Source: Lachnospiraceae bacterium (GTDB lineage Bacteria; Bacillota; Clostridia; Lachnospirales; Lachnospiraceae). From it: a DNA stretch of 64,000 nucleotides. This document shows, piece by piece, positions 37,442 through 44,919 of the stretch. The stretch spans positions 186,001 through 250,000 of the forward strand of contig CAJTFW010000001.1 of NCBI GenBank assembly GCA_910575445.1, written 5' to 3'. The notes below the pieces were generated by a model that saw only the letters and a program-made list of their open reading frames with translations, was not told the DNA's origin and ran no database searches. The translations under genes and the position numbers were made by a program. Positions within the stretch are counted from its first letter, which is position 1. Each line of letters begins with the position of its first letter.

Positions 37442-37560
37442 AATTGATGCCATAGGAATTGAGATACTCGCAGGCGAAAGTATTGAAGAATGGCTTAAAA
37501 TCAAGGGTTTTAAGGCTTGGTGGGGTTCACTGGAATGGTTGGTGAACCCCATTTTTTCGT
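37442..37560 (+). repeat. Dispersed repeat A, second copy
   Basis: It matches 6276-6395 over most of its length. It ends in GGGGTTCAC (37522-37530) / GTGAACCCC (37542-37550) plus T6, a strong terminator whose stem differs from, but is as well paired as, that of the other copy. Confidence 0.7.
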
Positions 37561-37605
37561 GTTTGTATGGAGTTTTGCATGTTTGTTTAAATAATTTGCA
37601 ATTTC

Positions 37606-37678
37606 TTTTCGTCCAACAAATTGATTTTTCGTCCAAAAAGACTTATAATTGGATGAAAAAGAATGATATTGGACAAAG
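37606..37678 (+). promoter_or_regulatory. fic promoter with four symmetric boxes
   Basis: Promoter TTGATT (37621-37626), 17 bp, TATAAT (37644-37649). Two direct boxes, TTTTCGTCCAA at 37606-37616 and 37626-37636, are followed by two inverted boxes, TTGGATGAAAA at 37649-37659 and TTGGACAAAG at 37669-37678. Each pair is spaced exactly 20 bp. Confidence 0.75.
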
Positions 37679-37687
37679 GGAGATAAT

Positions 37688-38749
37688 ATGAGAACATTTG
37701 ATTATATTCGCCTTGCAGATAAAATGTGGGATATGGATATACTTAATCTTGTCGCAAAGATACATGAATATAAGGGACGTCAGGACTTATATATTAGGCA
37801 GAAGCCTGTTGAACTTGAACGTTTGGTTAAGATTGCAAAAATCCAAAGTACAGAGGCATCCAATAAAATAGAAGGGATTGTTACGACAAGTACCCGGATG
37901 AAGCAGTTGTTTGAAGAGAAAACGACACCCCGGAACAGGGAAGAAGATGAGATTATGGGATACAGGGATGTGCTTAACACAATTCACGAAAGTAATGAGT
38001 ACATTCCAATCAGACCATCATATATATTACAGTTACACAGAGACCTTTTGAAAAGAGCGGGATTTTCTTATAGCGGGAGTTTTAAGAGCGTACAGAACTA
38101 TATTAATGAAACAAAGCCGGATGGAACAGTAGTCACAAGGTTTACTCCGAGTGCTCCGTATGATACACCGGATGCAGTGGAGCGGTTATGTACGGCTTAT
38201 GAGCAGGCAATTGCAAGTGAGAAGGTGGATTCCCTTATATTGATTCCTGTTTTTATATGTGATTTTTTGTGCATTCACCCTTTTAATGACGGAAATGGAA
38301 GAATGAGTCGATTGCTTACTTTGCTTCTTTTATATAAGAATGGGTATAGTGTTGGTAAATATATAAGTATTGAGAGGCAAATTGAGAAAACAAAAGACAG
38401 ATATTATGATGTCCTTGAAACTTCGGATATAGGATGGCATGAGGGAAAAAACGACCCGACACCATTTATACGTTATATGCTTACGGTCATTTTGGCCTGT
38501 TACACTAGATTTGAAGAACGTGTAGGAATCATTTCGGGAAATGGAGATACCAGTAGTGCTTATGATATTGTAAAAAAATATACAGAAGAAAAAGTCGGGA
38601 AATTTACAGGCACCGAAGTTGTTGCACACTGTCCAAGTATAGGAAGATCATCAGTTCTGGCATCATTAAGGAAACTGGTGGATGAAGGAAGTATTATTCG
38701 GTATGGGAGCGGCAGAAGCACCTATTATGTAAAGGCTGACAGCCAATAA
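37688..38749 (+). CDS. Class II Fic family protein with C-terminal winged helix
   Basis: 353 residues. The Fic motif HPFNDGNGRMSR is at 197-208 with all catalytic residues, so AMP-transfer activity is expected. The N-terminal inhibitory helix has the S-x-x-x-E-G pattern (SNKIEG, 58-63), making it a class II, self-inhibited Fic. Residues about 280-350 resemble a winged-helix domain (GRSSVLASLRKLVDEGSIIR), which could bind the four boxes in its own promoter. It lies alone among remnants. The target protein is unknown. Confidence 0.92.
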   Translation: MRTFDYIRLADKMWDMDILNLVAKIHEYKGRQDLYIRQKPVELERLVKIAKIQSTEASNKIEGIVTTSTRMKQLFEEKTTPRNREEDEIMGYRDVLNTIHESNEYIPIRPSYILQLHRDLLKRAGFSYSGSFKSVQNYINETKPDGTVVTRFTPSAPYDTPDAVERLCTAYEQAIASEKVDSLILIPVFICDFLCIHPFNDGNGRMSRLLTLLLLYKNGYSVGKYISIERQIEKTKDRYYDVLETSDIGWHEGKNDPTPFIRYMLTVILACYTRFEERVGIISGNGDTSSAYDIVKKYTEEKVGKFTGTEVVAHCPSIGRSSVLASLRKLVDEGSIIRYGSGRSTYYVKADSQ

Positions 38750-38839
38750 GTTTCATTCAACTTACTGAAAAGAATGGATAAAAAGGTTTATTCTGAGATA
38801 CTTTGATTTATAGGATAGAACGATTAAAAAAGAGATAAG

Positions 38840-38944
38840 ATGGTAAGGTGCGCTTATTGTGGGGCAGAAGGAAAAATGTCACGGGAACATGTGATACCAA
38901 AAGGCTTTATAAATAATATGGATTTTAAAGCATTAATAAGCTAA
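38840..38944 (+). pseudogene. N-terminal stub of an HNH endonuclease
   Basis: The 34-codon frame VRCAYCGAEGKMSREHVIPK followed by GFINNMDFKALIS matches the start of HNH nucleases (CxxC, then the catalytic EH). It ends at TAA 38942-38944. A short frame downstream (AFDLSKNIELTEKFKKNLF) may be further debris. No product is expected. Confidence 0.6.
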
Positions 38945-39631
38945 CCAATATGTATGCTTTTGATTTGAGTAAAAATATTGAACTGACTGAGAAATTTAAG
39001 AAAAACCTTTTTAAAGTGTTGAAAATTGTTGATTGATAAAACGGAAGCAGGTTGTGGAGTTTCGCCTGTTTGGCTGAATATACTGTTGAACTATGGGCGA
39101 TATTGTCGAATTTTGTCAAGGTGTCTTAGTTTCCGGTAGATACAGACACGGAAATCCTGCAAAGCCCGTAAACACGGCACTTTCGGCACTACATAGCTTT
39201 CAAAGTTACATTATTTCCGTGTGTTTTTAGGGGCATTTTTACATTAGCGAGGGTACGAACGGTTGTTCTGTGGTTGTTTTGCCTGATAGTATGTACTCGT
39301 AGGCAAAAGTCGGTTATTATCACGGAAACTCGGATACTATCAGGCAAAAGTTTTAAGGGGGAGCGGTTCCGATTCTACCTTTCCGATGAAGGCTACCGGA
39401 ACGCAAAACGGAGCGAGCAGGAAGGAGAAATCAAGATAAAGAGCCATGCTACCGTAGTTGCCGGGAAACTCTATCCCGACAAGAAGCCCAAACAGCAAGA
39501 ACGGTAAAAATGCCAGAAAAGTAGAAACCCGAAAAACTCCCCTCTGAAAGAGGGCGCAATTATACACCATGCTTCAATCACCACAGGGGAAGCTACCCTT
39601 CCCCTGCGCTGGCTTTGCCAGCTACCCCTTT
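38945..39631. other. Decayed region with nested palindromes
   Basis: No intact gene. ACACGGAAAT (39146-39155) pairs with ATTTCCGTGT (39213-39222). A 77-codon frame (39274-39507) has a natural-looking end (GERFRFYLSDEGYRNAKRSE, VVAGKLYPDKKPKQQER) but begins inside a palindrome and has no RBS; it is likely the tail of a lost mobilization gene. At 39585-39625 two small hairpins (GGGGAAG/CTTCCCC and GCTGGC/GCCAGC) precede the shared leader. Confidence 0.45.
39277..39349. repeat. Palindromic element, copy 2
   Basis: TTTTGCCTGATAGTA (39277-39291) and TACTATCAGGCAAAA (39335-39349) are a perfect 15-bp inverted repeat. The centre contains TATCACGGAAACTCGG, the reverse complement of the central motif in the element at 6437-6494. 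Confidence 0.7.
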
Positions 39632-39734
39632 GTGGACTTGCCATCTGAAAATCTTTCAGAAAGCATATTCCATTTAGCAAGTTAAAGCTGTATAATAGAA
39701 CCAGCGATAAACCGGAATTGATGGAGGGCAAACT
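39632..39734 (+). promoter_or_regulatory. Leader shared with 28.4 kb, copy 2
   Basis: GTGGACTTGCCA (39632-39643), TGAAAATC, then TATAAT, CAGCGA and TGGAGG before ATG 39735, in the same order as at 28406-28504. Confidence 0.55.
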
Positions 39735-40009
39735 ATGGAATATAAGGACTATATTAAACAAGGCTTGAATGGGAACGCCCCATTAAAATTAATATTATGC
39801 GGAAATATACAGGGGACGGAAAATGATAAAGTAGGTGTTGTATCAGTTGTGTATGCTACAAATGATAAGGACTTAGCAGAACAAAAAATGAATTGATTGC
39901 CGTCAATCCTAATAATTATTACATGGTTTATAGTGTGCCACTAAATGTTGATTTGACGGAACTTTCTCATTATCCTTCAATAGCAATCTCTAAAGATGAT
40001 TTACAATAA
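39735..40009 (+). pseudogene. Small gene with a frameshift in an A tract
   Basis: The first frame reads EYKDYIKQGLNGNAPLKLIL and VGVVSVVYATNDKDLAEQ, then stops just after a run of six A. The neighbouring frame continues ELIAVNPNNYYMVYSVPLNV and LTELSHYPSIAISKDDLQ to TAA 40007-40009. Together they give a protein of about 90 residues of unknown function. The A tract allows either mutation or slippage. Confidence 0.5.
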
Positions 40010-40120
40010 AAGCAATTCCAGTTTGTCGAACGGATAGCCCATCAAAAAACTAAATAACCCGCCGCCTACCAGAGCGGCGAAATGGCACCAGCAACGGGGC
40101 AGGAAAAACCCCGGAGGGAT

Positions 40121-40168
40121 TTATGCCGGTGCCGGAGCAGATGGAACTTTGGTGTTAGTATTCCCCAT
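40121..40168 (-). pseudogene. Stub of the ICE helix-turn-helix gene
   Basis: GNTNTKVPSAPAPA then stop, overlapping the end of the sigma-like gene. The intact homologue is at 62070-62294, where the same start is followed by the full protein. Confidence 0.55.
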
Positions 40169-40598
40169 GTGAAAATCCCTCCATTTCTTTCTGCAACATC
40201 TGTAATGCGCTGTGTATGTAATGCCATGCCGTACTCTTACAATGCCCGTATAAATCCGCGATTTCCTGCTGTGTGTAATTCCCGAAAAAGTAAAGGTAAA
40301 TGATTTCCCTCTTTTTCTCCGGCAAGGAAAGTAATGCGGCGGCAAGCTCCCCATTGGTGAGGATGATTGTCTGACCGCAGATTGTAACGGGGTATTGTTC
40401 GTAAGGTGATTTGAGAAATTCGTCTGATGTGCTTAGAGGGTAGAACTTTTCTTCTGTGAGGTATTCAAAGGATATTTCTCTTTGCCGCCGCCTGTTCCTG
40501 TCGCGCCATGCGTTGATAGCAGCATAGCGTATGACGACTTTGCAAAAGCCATTGAAAGAATACATGATGTGTTCCTTGTATGCTTCTGTACAAGCCAT
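40155..40598 (-). CDS. Conjugative-element sigma-70-like factor
   Basis: 147 residues. ACTEAYKEHIMYSFNGFCKV, NAWRDRNRRRQREISFEYL and LPEKKREIIYLYFFGNYTQQ (sigma region 4 HTH with EIADLYG) identify the Tn916 Orf7-like family. The start at 40598 follows AAGGGGG. It closely resembles the protein at 61640-62098. Its normal downstream gene is reduced to a stub, so this copy belongs to a broken element. Confidence 0.87.
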   Translation of the reverse strand: MACTEAYKEHIMYSFNGFCKVVIRYAAINAWRDRNRRRQREISFEYLTEEKFYPLSTSDEFLKSPYEQYPVTICGQTIILTNGELAAALLSLPEKKREIIYLYFFGNYTQQEIADLYGHCKSTAWHYIHSALQMLQKEMEGFSHGEY

Positions 40599-40726
40599 AG
40601 AAATTCCCCCTTTCTCCCACAAAGGGCGGTGCATGGTTTACAGTTGCTTTATATAATACAAAGGACAGCACTTTAGACTGCTACCCTATGATTATCTTCT
40701 GGCATACTTTTGGTATTTCATTTTCA

Positions 40727-40771
40727 AGAAAAATAGCCGACAAACTGTGATTTCTCACAAATCTGTCGGCT
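40727..40771 (-). terminator. Terminator after the KTR gene
   Basis: AGCCGACA (from 40735) pairs with TGTCGGCT (to 40771) across a TTTC loop, followed on the minus strand by a T-run. Similar hairpin to that after the second KTR gene (49253-49303). Confidence 0.65.
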
Positions 40772-40814
40772 GTGCGTCTGGCTCTTTAATGATATACTGT
40801 CTTGATTGAATAAT

Positions 40815-41021
40815 TCAAACAGGGTACTCTGTTAATAAATTCTTCCCCTTAACATTTAACCCTCTAATAACTGTTATCTGAAAGTTCTTTGCGTCAATTA
40901 AACTTTCTTGCTTGCACTTAGGGCAATAAAGAGGAAAATTTTTTAATTCTGTATCTGCTTGTATCTGCAATCGTGTTTTATTTCCACAAACAGGACAACA
41001 TATCCACTGTAAAACTCTCAT
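40815..41021 (-). CDS. Cysteine-rich KTR protein
   Basis: 68 residues: WICCPVCGNKTRLQIQADTE and YCPKCKQESLIDAKN hold two CxxC pairs and the KTR motif of the Cys_rich_KTR family, small zinc-ribbon proteins carried by Tn916-like elements. Function unknown. A second member is at 49076-49264. Confidence 0.88.
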   Translation of the reverse strand: MRVLQWICCPVCGNKTRLQIQADTELKNFPLYCPKCKQESLIDAKNFQITVIRGLNVKGKNLLTEYPV

Positions 41022-41117
41022 TGAACTATTACCTCCCTCTACGCTTATTTGTAAAATCTCACAAATTTATGGTCTTAGGATTACTTTTGAATATATCAAA
41101 CGCATTGCTTGCAATAC

Positions 41118-41540
41118 CTAATATGTTCTCTTGGAAAAATCTTCTGGTAAAAAATCGCATTGACTATTGGGAACACCTAATTTTTTTGCATAGCTAATCA
41201 GTTCATTCCAATTTTCTTTATCTTCTGCATGGGATATATCAAGCATTTTTCCATGAATAGGTGTAATACCTTTTCCAGATAAGTCAAATATTCTTGTACG
41301 GAAAATGACAATAACCCTTTCCCTATTGTGAAAGGTAATATACCATTCTTTTTTTAGACTTGTACTCATATTAGATTGAAAATCCTTTGCTATTTCCTCA
41401 ATTTTTTTATTTGGAAGTTCTACAGTATAAATTTTAACTAACCCTAAGAAACGCTTTTTTATATCAACTATTTTAAACTTTTTGAGCATAGAAATATCTC
41501 TAAGGCTTAGATTGATTACTTCTCCATAATAGCGTGACAT
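41118..41540 (-). CDS. Hypothetical protein downstream of an XRE gene
   Basis: 140 residues (SRYYGEVINLSLRDISMLKK, YTVELPNKKIEEIAKDFQSN, PIHGKMLDISHAEDKENWNE). Soluble. It follows the XRE gene by 25 bp on the same strand and they probably form an operon. No family recognised. Confidence 0.6.
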   Translation of the reverse strand: MSRYYGEVINLSLRDISMLKKFKIVDIKKRFLGLVKIYTVELPNKKIEEIAKDFQSNMSTSLKKEWYITFHNRERVIVIFRTRIFDLSGKGITPIHGKMLDISHAEDKENWNELISYAKKLGVPNSQCDFLPEDFSKRTY

Positions 41541-41565
41541 ATTTTTTCCCTCATATTAAACTGTT

Positions 41566-42183
41566 TTATTCACTCCAATTCATTTCATTATCTGAAATTC
41601 CTTGTATTCTACATTCATTACAAACAATAGCTTTTTCTTCTTTATTCCCAATGGTATATTTCAATATTTTGTTTTTGAAAACGATATATTTTGTATTATT
41701 GCATTTGAAGTCAACAAACCAATTTACACCTTTTTCATGGTCTGCTATTAAAGCTCTTGAAGCTAATTCCGGGAAATTTGGAACGCTGGATGTAAAAAAA
41801 ATAACAGTCCAATATTTGGGTACTCCACCAGTATTCCATAATTCAACTTTATGAACCCGAATATAATCCAAAAGTGTTTCATCTTCTATGCTTTCTTTAA
41901 TCAACGCACCCTCATATAATTTTGCTCTCTCTTTTCTGATAGCATTATTCCCACAGGTATAGACTTCTCTTGTTCCATTGATTGAAAGTTCATCTTTTAG
42001 CAGGACATCAACTGTTACTTGAAACAAATTGCTCAATATAATCAATTTTTCTGTTTCTGGAAGCGCAATATCAGCTTCCCATTTAGAAATAGATTGTCGG
42101 CTCACATTACAGATAGCTGCTAGTTCTTCCTGTGAGTAATTATTTTCTTTTCTAAGTAACTGGATTTTTTCAGACAGTTTCAT
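41566..42183 (-). CDS. XRE family regulator with unusual C-terminal domain
   Basis: About 205 residues. The HTH is KLSEKIQLLRKENNYSQEEL to SRQSISKWEADIALP. The C-terminal domain has a Cys pair (AIVCNEC) and GVPKYWTVIFFTSSVPNFPE, and is soluble rather than membrane-bound. The start at 42183 follows AGGAGG. It probably controls the operon with the next gene. Confidence 0.85.
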   Translation of the reverse strand: MKLSEKIQLLRKENNYSQEELAAICNVSRQSISKWEADIALPETEKLIILSNLFQVTVDVLLKDELSINGTREVYTCGNNAIRKERAKLYEGALIKESIEDETLLDYIRVHKVELWNTGGVPKYWTVIFFTSSVPNFPELASRALIADHEKGVNWFVDFKCNNTKYIVFKNKILKYTIGNKEEKAIVCNECRIQGISDNEMNWSE

Positions 42184-42319
42184 AGAAACACCTCCTTGCG
42201 TTCTCATAGATTATAACAAATATAAATAATTAAGACTATCAACTTTCTCGTTCTTTTTCGCAACCTATAAGTGCAACCCATAATTATAAATGATATATGC
42301 GAAAAATAGGTATGAGATA

Positions 42320-42510
42320 GATTCCGTAGTAGTCGGCATTGCTGGTAATGTGTATAACTGGCTGTCTTATGGAATTGTGGGTAACTCTGTTTGCAGGACG
42401 TGGGAAAGCTGCTCTTTAGCTTTTCCATGTGCTGTGAATAGAGTTATCCATGATTCCATAGCCAGTTATGCACATTTCCACAATGCGCCTTTTGTTTTTC
42501 AGTCCTTATG
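42320..42510. repeat. Long hairpin repeat, copy 1
   Basis: A palindrome of about 130 bp: the left arm, from AATGTGTATAACTGGCT at about 42347, pairs with AGCCAGTTATGCACATT near 42478, with inner paired blocks such as GGGTAACTC / GAGTTATCC. A reverse-oriented copy with changed bases occurs at 58584-58763. Confidence 0.8.
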
Positions 42511-44857
42511 CGCTTCGTTCCGCTTCCTGTTTTTTTCTGTGGTATGCTTCCCTTCTTGTGGCAAGGTAATTCTCATAGCGTTCCACCGCTTCCGGGTTTC
42601 CAGTGGCGGCTTCCTCATACATTTTCTGCCGGGATTTCTTGGTGGCTTCGGATTGATACGCCCGTTTCTTTGCCAGTTCTGCCGCCGCTGCCGGGTCGGT
42701 TTCGGCTTGCTGTACCAGTTTTTCCCTTGCGATTTTCTTCCGGCTCTTATGGGCTTCCAGCCGTTCTGTTTCTTCCGGCGTTAGGGCTTCCCCCTCTTTT
42801 TGAGCGGCGGCAAGCTCTTTGAGCGTCCTTGTCTTTGGCTGTCCGACTTTCTGCCTTTTGCGCCATGCCTTATGCTGTGCGGCTTTTTTCCGGCGGTGTT
42901 CTGCAAGCCGTTCCGTTTCCTCCAGCGTAAGCTCTGCCCCGGTCTTTTCCAGTTCCATAAGCTCCTTTATGGATTTTTTCTTTGGCGGCTTGGGCGGCTC
43001 TGCGGCTTTGCGTTTCTCCCGCCATTCCTTTTGCCACTCCCGGTTATGTGCAAGCCGCTTTTCCTCGGTTTCCAGTTCCTCCGGGGTGAGAAGCCCCGCC
43101 TTTTTCCTTGCGGTAAATTCCCGTTTCTCTGCCTTGCGCTTCTCATACCGCACCTTTGCAAGCTCCTTTGACCGGGCTTCCTTTGCCGCCTGTTCCTCCT
43201 GCTGGCGGCGTTGTTCCTCCACCTCTGCCGGGGTGACGATATGGGCGGGTACTTCAAATGCGCCAATAAAGTTCAGATAAATGTCTATCCGCTGGCGGCG
43301 GTCATTCCCCCGCCCCTCGCCCTCATGGATAATCACTTTCTCGATAAACTCGTTAAGCATGGGTGTTGTCAATTCGGAGAAGTCGGTATAGCGTTTCACA
43401 AGCTGGATAAACTGCTCTGTTTTCAGCTTATCGGCGTTCCAGCTTTCTATCTGCCTTTGCCATTCCTCTATGGACGTTTCAAGCCCGGTCTGTTCCTCGT
43501 CATATTCGGCAAGAAGCCGGGTAAAATGCTTGTCGGGTATCTTGCCCGTGGCGTTGCCCTCGTACAGCTTTTTTACAAGCCCGTCAAGCTCTTTGTGCCG
43601 CTTCTGAGCCTTGCTGATTTTCTGCTTACATTCCTTGACGGTCTTTTCTTGGTTCTGGTCGGACGCTTCCCGGACACGCTCGGTAAACTCCTTTTCGTTG
43701 TGCCGCACATACCAGCTTACCCGCTGGATAACGGCAAGGATAGCGGCTTCAATCTTCGCCGTGGGGATATGGTGCATGGTGCAGTCATGGATTAAATGGC
43801 GGTAGCCGGAGCAGATGAAAGCGTCCTCAATCCATTTCCCTTGTACAAGGTTGTAGCGGTGTGTGAGTTTTGAACCGCAGTCGGCACAGTAGAGAAGCCC
43901 GGTCAAGCGGTTCGGAGCGTTCTGCCGTTTAGGTGCGCGGTGTACCGTTTCCCGTATCTTCTGTACGGTCTGCCACGTTTCCACGTCCACAATGGCGGGG
44001 ATTGCGCCCTCAAAAATATACTGTTCTTCCGGCGCGGTCTTACGGCTGCTCTTGGTCTTGTAGTTCTCGCAGACGGTTTTCCCCAGTACCTTGCGCCCTG
44101 TGTATTCCGGGCGTTTCAGTATGTAGCCGATAGTGGTCGCTGACCATGCGTAGGGGTCTGTGTATTTTGCCGCCCGGACTGGCTCGCCTGTCCGTTTCCA
44201 ATGCTCGGACGGGATAGGGATTTTCTCGGCGCGGAGTGCCTTTGCTATGCTGGCTACGGTTTCCCCGGCAAGGACGCTCTGGAAGATACGGCGCACAACG
44301 GCGGCGGCTTCCTCGTCAATTATCCATTCGCCTTTTTCCTCTTTGGAAGCGCGGTAGCCATAGCAGACACTGCCAGAGCAGCGCAAGCCCTTTTCCATTC
44401 TGGACTTGAAAACAGCTTTGATTTTGCGGCTGGTGTCGGCAACATACCACTCGTTTATCACGTCACGGAAGATAGACATAATATCAAAGCCGTTGGCGGT
44501 GTCAAGGTTGTCATTGGCGGCGATAAAACGCACATGGTATTCGTCAAAGGTGCGCTTTAAAAGCCCCACTTCAACCACGTCACGCCCGATTCGGCTTTGG
44601 TCTTTGATGATAACCGTTGCCACGTTCCCCGCCCGGATTTCGTCCAGCATAGCATCAAGCCCCGGACGCTTGAACGTAGTTCCCCGGATTCCGTCATCAG
44701 TAAAATGCCGGATATTGGTAAAGCCGTTCTTTCTTGCGTAGTCCTCCAAAATCCGCTTCTGGTTCTCAATGCTGATGGATTCCCCGGCTCGCTCGTCGTC
44801 ATGGGAGAGTCTTTCGTATAGGGCGGTGAGTTTGTCTTTCTCTGTCTGCTTCTTCAT
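42506..44857 (-). CDS. Large serine recombinase with repeated coiled-coil tail
   Basis: 783 residues. The resolvase domain has the catalytic Ser in LYERLSHDDE (Ser18) and IIKDQSRIGRD. It is followed by the recombinase domain, a zinc ribbon (LLYCADCGSKLTHRY, FICSGYRH) and a long coiled coil of the DUF4368 type (to about 540). The last roughly 230 residues are an extra charged tail with repeated units around LTPEELETEEKRLAHNREW, LTLEETERLAEHRRKK and LTPEETERLEAHKSRK. It catalyses excision and integration of the element ending near 44916. RBS GGAGGT. GC is higher than in the flanking genes, indicating transfer. Confidence 0.93.
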   Translation of the reverse strand: MKKQTEKDKLTALYERLSHDDERAGESISIENQKRILEDYARKNGFTNIRHFTDDGIRGTTFKRPGLDAMLDEIRAGNVATVIIKDQSRIGRDVVEVGLLKRTFDEYHVRFIAANDNLDTANGFDIMSIFRDVINEWYVADTSRKIKAVFKSRMEKGLRCSGSVCYGYRASKEEKGEWIIDEEAAAVVRRIFQSVLAGETVASIAKALRAEKIPIPSEHWKRTGEPVRAAKYTDPYAWSATTIGYILKRPEYTGRKVLGKTVCENYKTKSSRKTAPEEQYIFEGAIPAIVDVETWQTVQKIRETVHRAPKRQNAPNRLTGLLYCADCGSKLTHRYNLVQGKWIEDAFICSGYRHLIHDCTMHHIPTAKIEAAILAVIQRVSWYVRHNEKEFTERVREASDQNQEKTVKECKQKISKAQKRHKELDGLVKKLYEGNATGKIPDKHFTRLLAEYDEEQTGLETSIEEWQRQIESWNADKLKTEQFIQLVKRYTDFSELTTPMLNEFIEKVIIHEGEGRGNDRRQRIDIYLNFIGAFEVPAHIVTPAEVEEQRRQQEEQAAKEARSKELAKVRYEKRKAEKREFTARKKAGLLTPEELETEEKRLAHNREWQKEWREKRKAAEPPKPPKKKSIKELMELEKTGAELTLEETERLAEHRRKKAAQHKAWRKRQKVGQPKTRTLKELAAAQKEGEALTPEETERLEAHKSRKKIAREKLVQQAETDPAAAAELAKKRAYQSEATKKSRQKMYEEAATGNPEAVERYENYLATRREAYHRKKQEAERSA

Positions 44858-44880
44858 GGTGTGTAACCTCCTTTCTTTGA

Positions 44881-44919
44881 GGGTGCGCGCTTCCCTATAA
44901 CCTTATTATACTTATCTGT
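44881..44919. other. Putative right end of the serine-recombinase element
   Basis: Between the recombinase start and the first conserved residues of the cut methyltransferase lie about 60 bp. The frame of the methyltransferase is open back to 44881 but its sequence turns non-homologous before CTGTTTGGGACAG, so the recombination junction should lie at about 44905-44922. Confidence 0.5.

Noticed and set aside
39274-39507. 77-codon frame as an intact gene
   Set aside because: It starts inside a palindromic element and lacks an RBS; at best the tail of a lost gene.
42508-44821. Several long plus-strand frames opposite the recombinase gene
   Set aside because: High-GC antisense shadows of the serine recombinase, without RBS or family motifs.
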